A DNA stretch of 64,000 nt, taken from contig NZ_CP017580.1 in NCBI RefSeq assembly GCF_001806325.1, positions 2,666,001 through 2,730,000 on the forward strand, written 5' to 3'. The notes beneath the pieces were generated by a model that worked only from the letters and a program-made list of their open reading frames with translations, made no database searches and was not told the DNA's origin. The position numbers and the translations under genes were made by a program. The stretch is from Curtobacterium sp. BH-2-1-1 (GTDB taxonomy: Bacteria; Actinomycetota; Actinomycetes; Actinomycetales; Microbacteriaceae). Below are positions 16,725 to 24,633 of the stretch, one piece after another. The number at the start of each line of letters is the position of its first letter. The first letter of the stretch is position 1.

Positions 16725-17317
16725 GCGCTGACCTGCGTCCCGGTCACGGTCAGGGTGAAGTCGGTGACGGCCCCGGCGACGGTCTGCGGTGCGTCGGCGT
16801 CGAGGTCCATCTCGACGCACCCGACGGCGCTCGCGCCGGCCGCGAGGGTGAACGAGCCGCTGCCGGTGTCGAAGGCGGCGAGCCGTCCGCTCGCGCCGGA
16901 CAGGCCGGTGCGGCAGTCGGCGGTGCTGCCGACCACCGCGAGGCGCAGGCTCAGCTCACCGAGCACCGCAGCCGGGGTCGCGTTCGTGGCGGAGGCGACG
17001 TTCGTCGAGGTGGTGGCGACCCGCATGGTGAGCGGGATCGAGCCGGTGTTGCGGACCGTGAACGTGCCGGTGACGCCGCCACCAGGACCGAGGACGGACG
17101 TGTTCATCGCGGAGAGCGGGCCGGTGGTGATGGTGGCGGTCGCGGACCGCACCGTCGAGGCCGAGGTGCTGGCGGTGCCGTTCCAGAGCGCGTAGGTGCC
17201 GCCCGTGCCGAGCAGCGCCGTCACGACCGCGACGACCAGGGCGAGGGCAGTGGGCCAGATCCACCGGTGACGACGCGGCGCCGCGTGGCGTCCGCTCGTC
17301 CTCGGTGTGCTGGTCAT
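16721..17317 (-). CDS. SipW-dependent-type exported protein, 198 aa
   Basis: Small exported protein. The N-terminus has a basic stretch (SGRHAAPRRHRW), a hydrophobic core (ALALVVAVVTALLG) and the SipW-class motif TYALWNGTASTSAST. The mature part is a Thr/Ser-rich beta domain with GTFTVRNTGSIPLTMRV, the kind of strand pattern found in the TasA/CalY-like fold, and a Cys pair (Cys134 region and GCVEMDL). Its stop overlaps the start of the 297-residue protein. It may be a fibre subunit, by analogy only. Confidence 0.83.
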   Translation of the reverse strand: MTSTPRTSGRHAAPRRHRWIWPTALALVVAVVTALLGTGGTYALWNGTASTSASTVRSATATITTGPLSAMNTSVLGPGGGVTGTFTVRNTGSIPLTMRVATTSTNVASATNATPAAVLGELSLRLAVVGSTADCRTGLSGASGRLAAFDTGSGSFTLAAGASAVGCVEMDLDADAPQTVAGAVTDFTLTVTGTQVSA

Positions 17318-17452
17318 GTCCGTCCCCTGGTCGTCGTGGTGGTGTGCGCCGCCGTCCGGCGGTGCGGGTGGGCCAGGAGGCGCGTGGTCGCGATCGGCGG
17401 ATCAGGGACCCATCGAGACCACGGGCTCCACAGCCCGGGTTGCTTCCGCGGG

Positions 17453-18007
17453 TCAGGAACCGATCGCGGTCTGGGTCAGCGTGAACGCGAGCGCGCCGAC
17501 GTTGAGCGTGCCGCCCTGGCCCGTGGTGGCCGACGACGGCAGGGTGATCGTGAAGACGACCTTGACGGTCGAGGTCGCGGCCGAGGGGGAGACCACGAAG
17601 GTGTTCGCGTTCGCGGTCGACTGCACGACCGAGGCGCTCGACGAGGTCACCGCGAGGGTCTTCGTCGTCGCGGCGAGCAGGGCGCTGTCACCGGTGATGC
17701 TCTGGCTGGCGTAGGTGAGGTTCGCCTTGAGGTCCTGGCCGGTCGCACCGATCGTCAGGGTCTGCGTGAACTGGTACGAGTTGCCCGGCACCATGAGGGC
17801 GCTCGCCGGGTTGATCGTCGCCGAGCGGCCGTTGGTGATGTCCGTCCAGACGCCGTCGTTGTTCGCGCTGAGGGTCAGCGATCCCGAGCTCACCGAGGAG
17901 GCCGCCGTGCTGGCGCTGGCGTTCCACAGGGCGAAGGTGCCCGCGCCGCCGAGGAGGAGGGCGACACCGGCGGCGCCGGCGATGGCACCGGTCACGATCT
18001 TGTGCAT
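17453..18007 (-). CDS. SipW-dependent-type exported protein, 184 aa (alternate-signal family)
   Basis: First gene of the locus. The ATG giving MHKIVTGAIAGAAGVALLLGG yields a short basic start, a hydrophobic core and the motif GTFALWNASASTAASSV. This is close to the actinobacterial alternate-signal-mediated exported protein family. The mature chain is Ser/Thr-rich, lacks cysteine, and has alternating hydrophobic residues typical of beta strands (LKANLTYASQSIT, TVKVVFTITL). A 135 bp gap to the next gene, with no obvious terminator, leaves open whether all four genes form one transcript. Confidence 0.84.
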   Translation of the reverse strand: MHKIVTGAIAGAAGVALLLGGAGTFALWNASASTAASSVSSGSLTLSANNDGVWTDITNGRSATINPASALMVPGNSYQFTQTLTIGATGQDLKANLTYASQSITGDSALLAATTKTLAVTSSSASVVQSTANANTFVVSPSAATSTVKVVFTITLPSSATTGQGGTLNVGALAFTLTQTAIGS

Positions 18008-18352
18008 GAGGGGTCCGTTCTGCGCGTTCGGGCGCGCTGCGACCATCGGCAGTGCCGACGGGACGATGTCATCGACCCGTGGTTCGTGCGGGTCGCGGCT
18101 GACCTGTGCCGGAGAGCTGTCGCCGGGCTCCGCGACGTGACACGTCTCGGGCGGGCTGGACTCGCTCTGGTGTCGACGCTACCGGTCCCCCAAAGTGCGG
18201 ACAAGTGGGAACATGCGTCTGAATGGACCCAGTACAGGGGTCATTTTCGTCCCCGAGAGTGCCGACACTGTTTGTACCCCGATCGGTCTCGGTCGTGCAA
18301 GGAATGCCGACCGCCCCCGTACCGTTGCACCGTCCGGAAACGAGGAGGGCCC
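18008..18352. other. Divergent intergenic region, SipW locus / pnuC
   Basis: This 345 bp stretch separates the first SipW-class gene from pnuC and must hold both promoters. The part around 18195-18290 is richer in A+T than its surroundings, including a TCATTTTCG run near 18239-18250. I could not fit a convincing -35/-10 pair to either direction and see no riboswitch-like pairing. Short reading frames in it lack coding character. Confidence 0.4.
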
Positions 18353-19018
18353 ATGGGCATCGTGCGGTGGCTGTTCGACGCGCAGCTCGTCATCGGCGAC
18401 CAGACCGTGCTCTGGCGCGAGGTGATCGGCAACGTGTTCGGCCTGCTCAGCGCCCTCGGTGGGATGCGCCGCAAGGTGTGGGCCTGGCCGGTCGGCATCG
18501 TCGGCAACGCCCTGCTCTTCACGGTCTTCATGGGAGCGCTCTTCGACACCCCCAATCCGGTGAACCTGCTCGGTCAGGCCGGTCGCCAGGTGATGTTCAT
18601 CATCGTGAGCGTCTACGGCTGGTACCGCTGGACGCACCGTCCCGACGACGCGACGACCGTGATCGAGCCGCGCTGGGCCTCCTGGAAGGCCCGTGGACTG
18701 ATGGTCCTCGTCATGGTGGGCGGCACCGCCGTCCTGACCCCGGTGTTCCGCGCCCTCGGCTCGTACGAGCCGGTGTGGAGCGACGCCTGGATCTTCGTCG
18801 GCTCGCTGCTCGCGACCTACGGCATGGCCAAGGGTTGGGTGGAGTTCTGGCTGATCTGGGTCGCGGTCGACCTGGTCGGGGTGCCGCTGCTGTTCTCGGC
18901 CGGGTACTACGCCTCCGGGCTCATGTACGTGTTCTACGGCGTCTTCACCCTGACCGGGTTCTTCGTCTGGATGCGCCAGCGCACGAAGCCCTCGGCGGCC
19001 CCGGTCACGGTCGGCTGA
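18353..19018 (+). CDS. pnuC: Nicotinamide riboside transporter PnuC
   Basis: 221-residue inner-membrane protein of the PnuC family, which brings in nicotinamide riboside (or related vitamin-like nucleosides) by facilitated diffusion coupled to phosphorylation inside. About seven hydrophobic segments. Family marks include WPVGIVGNALLFTVF, YGWYRW and the C-terminal GLMYVFYGVFTLTGFFVWMRQ. The ATG has AGGAGG eight bases upstream. NAD salvage is the likely role, but thiamine or riboflavin PnuT/PnuX relatives cannot be ruled out without comparison. Confidence 0.87.
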   Translation: MGIVRWLFDAQLVIGDQTVLWREVIGNVFGLLSALGGMRRKVWAWPVGIVGNALLFTVFMGALFDTPNPVNLLGQAGRQVMFIIVSVYGWYRWTHRPDDATTVIEPRWASWKARGLMVLVMVGGTAVLTPVFRALGSYEPVWSDAWIFVGSLLATYGMAKGWVEFWLIWVAVDLVGVPLLFSAGYYASGLMYVFYGVFTLTGFFVWMRQRTKPSAAPVTVG

Positions 19019-19074
19019 CCGAGGCCCCCGCTCTGGGACGAGACAAACCCTCGGGAACAGTGTGTGATGGTCGG

Positions 19075-19707
19075 ATGGCACACCACCACGACGCGGCCTT
19101 CGAGGACGAACAGTCCCTGGCCGAACGGATCGTCCGCGCCGCGATCCGCGCCTACCGACTGCACCCGTTCGACAGCGTCGACGCCGAGGTGGTCGCCGAG
19201 GTCGCCGGCATCGAGGTGACCACGGTGGAGCGGCTCTTCCCGACGTGGGACGCGCTGCTGCTCGTGACCTACGACCGGTGGACGCAGCTGCGCGGGACGC
19301 GTCGGAGGAACCCGCCGACGTGCACGATCGAGCACGTCCGGATGACCCTCGCCGAGGACGTCGCCGACCCCGGCCTGGTGCGGGTGCTCGCCGGTGCCAT
19401 CACGATCGCGGCGGCCGACACCGGCTTCGCCGAGCTTTTCCGCAAGCGCTTCGAGGAGTACGCCGAGCAGCTCTCGTCCGGGCTCGAGCGCGACGTCGAG
19501 TCCGGGTCCGAGCGCCTGGCGATCCCCGCGTACCAGGCCGCGACGCAGCTGCTCGCGGTGTACGAGGGGCTGCAGATCCAGATGCTCGTGCGCCCGCACA
19601 TCGACGTGCTCGTGGAGTTCGACCGTGCCGTCCGCACCCTCCGTCAGGGGTGGCGCGAGCGCGAGGTGCGGGCGTGGGACCTCGACGAGGTCGTCCTCAC
19701 CAGCTAG
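19075..19707 (+). CDS. TetR-family transcriptional regulator
   Basis: 210 residues. The N-terminal helix-turn-helix region runs LAERIVRAAIRAYRLHPFDSVDAEVVAEVAGIEVTTVERLFPTWDALLL, about residues 15-65, the TetR/AcrR pattern with F/L-P-x-x-x-x-L-L closing it. The helical C-terminal part would bind an unknown ligand. It follows pnuC by about 55 bp on the same strand and faces the NatAB-type exporter, so its target could be either or elsewhere. Confidence 0.82.
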   Translation: MAHHHDAAFEDEQSLAERIVRAAIRAYRLHPFDSVDAEVVAEVAGIEVTTVERLFPTWDALLLVTYDRWTQLRGTRRRNPPTCTIEHVRMTLAEDVADPGLVRVLAGAITIAAADTGFAELFRKRFEEYAEQLSSGLERDVESGSERLAIPAYQAATQLLAVYEGLQIQMLVRPHIDVLVEFDRAVRTLRQGWREREVRAWDLDEVVLTS

Positions 19708-19729
19708 CCCGTCGGGCCGGGCAGGCCGG

Positions 19730-20950
19730 TCAGGCCCGCGACCGACGCCGCCACGACACGATCTGCCGGAGCGTCACCTTCGAGCCGTACTGCGCGACGG
19801 AGTGCCGGAACAGGTACTCGGCGAACCACAGCAGCACGGCCGCGACCACGAACACCTCGACGATGCAGACCACCGACTCGGTGACGGTGAGCGACCCGAC
19901 CGCGTTCCGGACCATCGCGGTGATCGGTGTGAACGTCGGGAAGTACGTGAAGAACGACGCCACCGGCGAGGTCGGCGTCGTCATCACGAAGAACGCCGCG
20001 TAGAGCGGGATGATGAGCGAGAAGATCGCCACCGACTGCAGCGCCGAGGCGTCCTTGATCGACGGCACGGCGGCCCCGACCGCGACGAACAGCGCCGACG
20101 CCAGCAGGACCCCGCCGACGAGGAGCAGCGCACCGACCACCATCCGCCAGGGGTCGATGGTCAGCCCGCCCAGTCGTGACGCGACGAGGGGGAGCGCGGC
20201 GAGCAGCCCGATCAGCCCCGGGACGACGAACACCCCGACCTGGACGAACCCGACGAGCAGCATCGCGATGACCTTGCCGCGGATGAGGTCGCCGGCCGTG
20301 ACGGTCGTGAGGATCATCTCGGAGATGCGGTTCTCCTTCTCCTCGACCACCACCGTGACCATGCGGGTGGCGAGCAGGATGACGAGCCCGAAGAACGCGG
20401 CGACGTAGAGGAACGGCGGCACGATCGACAACCAGCCCGGCGCCACCCGGCCGTCCGCGTAGGTCGTCAGGTCGGTGTCCGGCGGGTTCCGGAGGAGTTC
20501 GACGGACTCCGGGTCGTCGACGGTCGCGGCGACGCTCTGCTCGAGGACCCGCTCCGCCAGCGAGGAGTACCCGCCGTTCCCGAAGAGCCCGCGGTCGGCC
20601 GCCTCGACCCGGATCGGCGACGTCGACGGCGACTCGGGGAAGGTGATGAACGCGTCGAGGGTCCCGGAGCGCACCGCGGCCCGGTCGGCCGCGGGGTCGG
20701 TCGACGGCGACCCGCCCCACTTCGCGGCGACGCTCTCGGACACCAGACCGGAGTCGTCCACGTACCGGAAGGGCGTCTTCGTCGCGGACGAGCTGGACAC
20801 CACCGAGTCGGTCCCGGCGGACTGCCCGACCCCGACGAGGAGCGACACCACCACGATGACGACCGGCAGCGCCAGCGTGCCGATCCAGAACGCGGGCTTC
20901 TTCACCGCACGCACGAACTCGAACCGGATGACGGTCCCGAGGCGGCTCAC
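19730..20950 (-). CDS. ABC-2 type permease (NatB-like)
   Basis: 406-residue membrane protein pairing with the ATPase upstream. A first helix (FWIGTLALPVVIVVVSLLVGV) is followed by a large extracytoplasmic domain of about 150 residues and then five to six helices; the motif MVTVVVEEKENRISEMILTTV is the cytoplasmic element typical of NatB/ABC2_membrane_3 proteins. The GTG start overlaps the ATPase stop. In Bacillus NatAB exports sodium; other members export drugs or peptides, so the substrate is open. Confidence 0.86.
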   Translation of the reverse strand: MSRLGTVIRFEFVRAVKKPAFWIGTLALPVVIVVVSLLVGVGQSAGTDSVVSSSSATKTPFRYVDDSGLVSESVAAKWGGSPSTDPAADRAAVRSGTLDAFITFPESPSTSPIRVEAADRGLFGNGGYSSLAERVLEQSVAATVDDPESVELLRNPPDTDLTTYADGRVAPGWLSIVPPFLYVAAFFGLVILLATRMVTVVVEEKENRISEMILTTVTAGDLIRGKVIAMLLVGFVQVGVFVVPGLIGLLAALPLVASRLGGLTIDPWRMVVGALLLVGGVLLASALFVAVGAAVPSIKDASALQSVAIFSLIIPLYAAFFVMTTPTSPVASFFTYFPTFTPITAMVRNAVGSLTVTESVVCIVEVFVVAAVLLWFAEYLFRHSVAQYGSKVTLRQIVSWRRRSRA

Positions 20951-21894
20951 GCGGCGGCTCCGGCCCGTGCGGTGTCGGCGGCCGCGTCGGCTCCGGCGTC
21001 GTGCCCGTACACCTGGACGAAGATCTCGTCGAGCGGGATGCGCCGCATCTCGAACCCGGTGACGTGCACGCCGGCCGAGACGAGCGACGCGAGGATGTCC
21101 GACCCGTCGGCCGCGGCCGCGGGCATCGGCACGAGGTAGGCGACGTGCCCTTCGTGCCGGGCGAGGCGGTACAGCGGCGACGGCGGCACCGGCCCGTCGA
21201 GGCCGACCCGGGCGACCGCGCCCCCGAAGGCGTCCTGCACGTCCGGGATGGTGCCGTACGCCGCCGCGGTGCCGTCCTTCAGGAGCAGGATGCGGTCGCA
21301 GAGCCGCTCGACCTCGTCCATGTGGTGGGTGACGAGGACGACCGTGGCACCGTCGGCCTTCCGCTCGTCGACGAGGTCCAGCAGCAGCCGACGATTGACC
21401 GGGTCGAGGCCCTTCGTCGGCTCGTCGAGGATGAGCAGCCGGGGCCGGTCCATGATCGTGATGCCGAGCTGGACCTTCTGCTGCTGACCGCCGGAGAGCT
21501 TGTCCACCCGGAGCTTCGCCCGGTCCGCCAGGCCGACGCGGGCGAGGTAGTCCATGCTCCACGCCGTCGCCTCGGGCCCGCGCAGGCCGCGGAGCCGCCC
21601 GAAGTACGTCATCACGTCGATGACCGACTCCTTGCGGTACAGGCCGCGTTCCTCGGGCAGGTAGCCGATCCCGCCGGTGGCCGGTCGGTAGGGCTGCCCG
21701 TCGATCGTGAGGGTGCCGGCGGTCGGGGTGGTGATGCCGAGCAGCGCACGGATGGTCGTGGTCTTGCCCGAGCCGTTGCTGCCGAGCAGGCCGAAGGTCT
21801 CGCCGGGGGCGATGTCGAACGACAGCCCGTCGACCACGTTCCGGTCCCCGAACCGCATCACGAAGTCCTGCACGCTGATGGTCGCCCCGCTCAT
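20947..21894 (-). CDS. ABC transporter ATPase (NatA-like)
   Basis: 315-residue cytoplasmic ATPase. Walker A GSNGSGKTT lies near residues 39-47, the signature LSGGQQQKVQLG near 130-141, Walker B LLILDEPTKGLD just after, and the switch region VLVTHHMDEVERLCDR. The C-terminal 80 residues resemble the DUF4162 tail of NatA-type proteins (DILASLVSAGVHVTGFEMRRIPLDEIFVQVYG). Translationally coupled to its permease. Its own upstream gap carries a family hairpin that closes the alpha-glucosidase gene. Confidence 0.9.
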   Translation of the reverse strand: MSGATISVQDFVMRFGDRNVVDGLSFDIAPGETFGLLGSNGSGKTTTIRALLGITTPTAGTLTIDGQPYRPATGGIGYLPEERGLYRKESVIDVMTYFGRLRGLRGPEATAWSMDYLARVGLADRAKLRVDKLSGGQQQKVQLGITIMDRPRLLILDEPTKGLDPVNRRLLLDLVDERKADGATVVLVTHHMDEVERLCDRILLLKDGTAAAYGTIPDVQDAFGGAVARVGLDGPVPPSPLYRLARHEGHVAYLVPMPAAAADGSDILASLVSAGVHVTGFEMRRIPLDEIFVQVYGHDAGADAAADTARAGAAA

Positions 21895-21950
21895 GCCGCG
21901 ACCCTACCGGCAGCGCCTGACGGCGCTCGGGCGTGACCGCCTGACGAACT

Positions 21951-21982
21951 GGAGGCGCGGTGCCTGCCCGCACCGCGCCTCC
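21951..21982. terminator. 13-bp-stem palindrome, GGAGGCGCGG family
   Basis: GGAGGCGCGGTGC (21951-21963) pairs perfectly with GCACCGCGCCTCC (21970-21982) over a 6-nt loop. It lies about 40 bp beyond the alpha-glucosidase stop and upstream of the NatA-like gene, so it would end the alpha-glucoside operon. Arms match those of the hairpin at 14532. Confidence 0.7.
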
Positions 21983-22021
21983 CGTCCGTCACCTGGTCGC
22001 GTCCACGACGCGCACCTTCCG

Positions 22022-23692
22022 TCAGGAACGCAACCAGGCCGTCCCCACACCCGACAGTGCGCCGTCTGCCACCGGCGCGGAGGCGAGCAGCAGCTCGCCT
22101 GCGGGGAGGTCGTACGGCTCGTCGCCGAACACCGTCACGCTCGTCCAGCCGTTCGGCCGGCGGAACGCGAGCACGTCGTCGCGGCCGGTCTCGAGCCACT
22201 CGAGGTGTTCCTCGGACTGCAGCTGGCCGCGCAGGCCGAGCGCCTTCCGGTACAGGTTCAGCGTCGAGTCGGGGTCGGCGTCCTCGGCCTCGACCGACAC
22301 ATCGGCGAACCACGCCGGCTGCGGCAGGTGCGCACCGCCGTCGCCGAACCCGAAGCTCCTGCCGCTCCGGGTCCAGGGGAGCGGCACGCGGCAGCCGTCA
22401 CGGCCGACGTCGACGCCCGGGTTCCGGAAGAACGCCGGGTCCTGGCGGTCGGCGTCGGGGATGTCGCCGACCTCCTGCAGGCCGAGCTCCTCGCCCTGGT
22501 AGAGGTAGGCCGAGCCGGGCAGCGCGAGTTCGAGCAGCGTCGCCGCGGTGGCACGGCGGAGCCCGAGCGAGCGGTCGAGCGCGTCCTGCGAGCCGCCGGC
22601 GAGCAGCCAGGCGCTGCCCTGCTTCTCCTCGGCGCCGTTGCGTGCCGGCAGGGCGTAGCGGGTGGCGTGCCGGACGACGTCGTGGTTCGAGAAGACCCAC
22701 GTGGTCGACGACCCGGACTCCTCGGCGAGCCCGAGGTTGAACTCGATGATGCTCCGGAACTGCCCGGCGTCGAAGTCGGCCTCGAGCAGGTCGAAGTTGA
22801 ACGCCTGCCCGAGCCCCTCGGCGCTGGCGTACCGGGCGCGGCGGTCGGCGGCGACCCACGCCTCGGCGACGGCCGTGCGTGCGGGCGTGTACTCGTCGAA
22901 GACCTTCCGCCACTCGGCGTAGATCTCGTGGACGTCGTCGCGGTCCCAGAGGATGTGCGAGCCGTCCTTCGGCGACGCGAGGACCTCGGCCCACGTCGGG
23001 AGCGGGCCCGACGGCAGGTCCTTCGCCAGGCCGTGCGCGACGTCGATGCGGAACCCGTCCACACCGCGGTCGGACCAGAAGCGGAGGGTGTGCAGGAAGT
23101 CGTCGCGGACCTCGCGGTTCGCCCAGTTGAGGTCGGGCTGTTCCTTGGCGAAGTTGTGCAGGTACCACTGGCCGTCGCCGACCGCGGTCCAGGCCGGGCC
23201 GCCGAAGATCGACACCCAGTCGGCAGGGGCGCCCTCGCCGGACGGCCCGGTGCCGTCGCGGAACACGTAGCGGTCGCGTGCCGGGCTGCCCTTCGGGGAC
23301 GCCAGGGCCTCGCGGAACCACTCGTGCCGGTCGCTCGTGTGGTTCGGGACGACGTCGACGATCACGCGGATCCCGGCACCGTGCAGCGCCGCGACCATCT
23401 CGTCGAAGTCTTCGAGCGTGCCGAGGCGCGGGTCGACGTCCCGGTAGTCGTCCACGTCGTAGCCGCCGTCGGCGAGGGCGGACGGGTAGAACGGGCTGAG
23501 CCAGACGGCCTCGATCCCGAGGGACGCCAGGTACGGCACCTTCGCGGTGACACCGGGCAGGTCGCCGATGCCGTCGCCGTTCGCGTCGGCGAAGGACCGC
23601 GGGTAGATCTGGTAGACGCTGGCCTGGCGCCACCAGGTGCTGCTCCCGTCCTCGGTCGCGGGTGCGGCGGCGGTCTCGACGACGTCGGTCAT
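22022..23692 (-). CDS. GH13 alpha-glucosidase (oligo-1,6-glucosidase type)
   Basis: 556-residue cytoplasmic enzyme hydrolysing alpha-glucosidic bonds of small oligosaccharides. It opens WWRQASVYQIYPRSFADANGDGIGDLPG, the standard start of this GH13 group. Catalytic regions are visible: VIVDVVPNHTS, GFRIDVAHGL (nucleophile Asp), AVAEAWV (acid/base Glu) and WVFSNHDVVR (third Asp). No signal peptide. I chose the ATG that has AGAGGA upstream; a GTG 39 bp earlier overlaps the permease stop and is an alternative. Last gene of the importer operon, so it would cleave sugars brought in by the neighbouring transporter. Confidence 0.93.
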   Translation of the reverse strand: MTDVVETAAAPATEDGSSTWWRQASVYQIYPRSFADANGDGIGDLPGVTAKVPYLASLGIEAVWLSPFYPSALADGGYDVDDYRDVDPRLGTLEDFDEMVAALHGAGIRVIVDVVPNHTSDRHEWFREALASPKGSPARDRYVFRDGTGPSGEGAPADWVSIFGGPAWTAVGDGQWYLHNFAKEQPDLNWANREVRDDFLHTLRFWSDRGVDGFRIDVAHGLAKDLPSGPLPTWAEVLASPKDGSHILWDRDDVHEIYAEWRKVFDEYTPARTAVAEAWVAADRRARYASAEGLGQAFNFDLLEADFDAGQFRSIIEFNLGLAEESGSSTTWVFSNHDVVRHATRYALPARNGAEEKQGSAWLLAGGSQDALDRSLGLRRATAATLLELALPGSAYLYQGEELGLQEVGDIPDADRQDPAFFRNPGVDVGRDGCRVPLPWTRSGRSFGFGDGGAHLPQPAWFADVSVEAEDADPDSTLNLYRKALGLRGQLQSEEHLEWLETGRDDVLAFRRPNGWTSVTVFGDEPYDLPAGELLLASAPVADGALSGVGTAWLRS

Positions 23693-23727
23693 GGTGGGGG
23701 TCCTCTCGGTTGCGGAGTCGGTGGTCG

Positions 23728-24633
23728 TCACTTGATCGCGCCCTGCGTGACCCCGGCCATCACCCAGCGCTGCGTGAACAGGTAGACGATGATCGCCGGC
23801 GCCATCGCCATCAGGTACGAGGCGAACGACACGTTGTAGTTGTTGCTGAACTGCGTCTGGAACATCTGCTGCAGCACCGGCAGGGTCTGCAGCGCCGGGT
23901 TCGAGGTGATCAGCGAAGGCATCACGAAGTCGTTCCAGGACGCGAGGAACGCGAAGATGCCGACGGTGGCGCTCATGGGTGCCAGCAGCGGGAACACGAG
24001 TCGCCAGAACACCTGCCCCGTGCTCGCACCGTCGATGCGGGCACTCTCCTCCAGTTCGGCCGGGATCGACCGCAGGAACGCGGTGAAGAGCAGCACGCTG
24101 AACGACAGCTGGAACATGACGTGCAGGATCGCGACGCCGAACGGGTTGTCGAGGTGCGCCAGGCCGGTGAGCTTCACCTGCGACAGGGCGAGCACCGGGA
24201 ACGGCAGGAACATCGCGGCGAGCAGGTAGAAGAACGACCAGCGGAAGAGCCTGCGGTCCCAGTTCCGGGCGATCGCGTACGCCGTGAACGAGGCGAGCAG
24301 GATCGTGCCGACGACGGTGATCGCGGCGACGAGCACCGAGACGCCGAACGCGCGCGGGAAGTCCGTCAGCTGCCAGGCCTGCACGAAGCCGTCGACGCTG
24401 AACGGCGCCGGGAGGGAGAACGCGTTGCCGTCGACCGCCTGGCTCGTCGTCTTGAACGCCATCGTGATCGTCACGTACAGCGGGACGAGGACGGACAGGG
24501 TGCAGAGGACGAGGACGACCGTGACCGGCCAGTTGAAGCGCTCGCCACGACGGCCGGCGTTCCGATCGGCGTCGACGGAGCGGATGGTGCCGGTCGCGGT
24601 GGTCCCCGGCTGGAGGGGTGCCTGGATGGTCAT
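23728..24633 (-). CDS. Sugar ABC importer permease, MalG type
   Basis: 301-residue inner-membrane permease with six helices. The coupling loop ELEESARIDGASTGQVFWRLVFPLLAP is the EAA motif of the MalG group, and the C-terminal TQRWVMAGVTQGAIK is the usual closing sequence. A 35-residue cytoplasmic N-terminus precedes the first helix. Its ATG overlaps the stop of the MalF-type gene by 1 bp. The operon encodes no ATPase, so a shared one elsewhere must energise it. Confidence 0.92.
   Translation of the reverse strand: MTIQAPLQPGTTATGTIRSVDADRNAGRRGERFNWPVTVVLVLCTLSVLVPLYVTITMAFKTTSQAVDGNAFSLPAPFSVDGFVQAWQLTDFPRAFGVSVLVAAITVVGTILLASFTAYAIARNWDRRLFRWSFFYLLAAMFLPFPVLALSQVKLTGLAHLDNPFGVAILHVMFQLSFSVLLFTAFLRSIPAELEESARIDGASTGQVFWRLVFPLLAPMSATVGIFAFLASWNDFVMPSLITSNPALQTLPVLQQMFQTQFSNNYNVSFASYLMAMAPAIIVYLFTQRWVMAGVTQGAIK

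Noticed and set aside
18195..18352. A riboswitch ahead of pnuC
   Set aside because: pnuC genes are sometimes riboswitch-controlled, but I found no conserved core or convincing nested helices in this leader.
22398..23633. A 411-codon frame inside the GH13 gene on the same strand, other phase
   Set aside because: Low-complexity Arg/Pro-rich shadow of the alpha-glucosidase, which has all catalytic motifs in its own frame.
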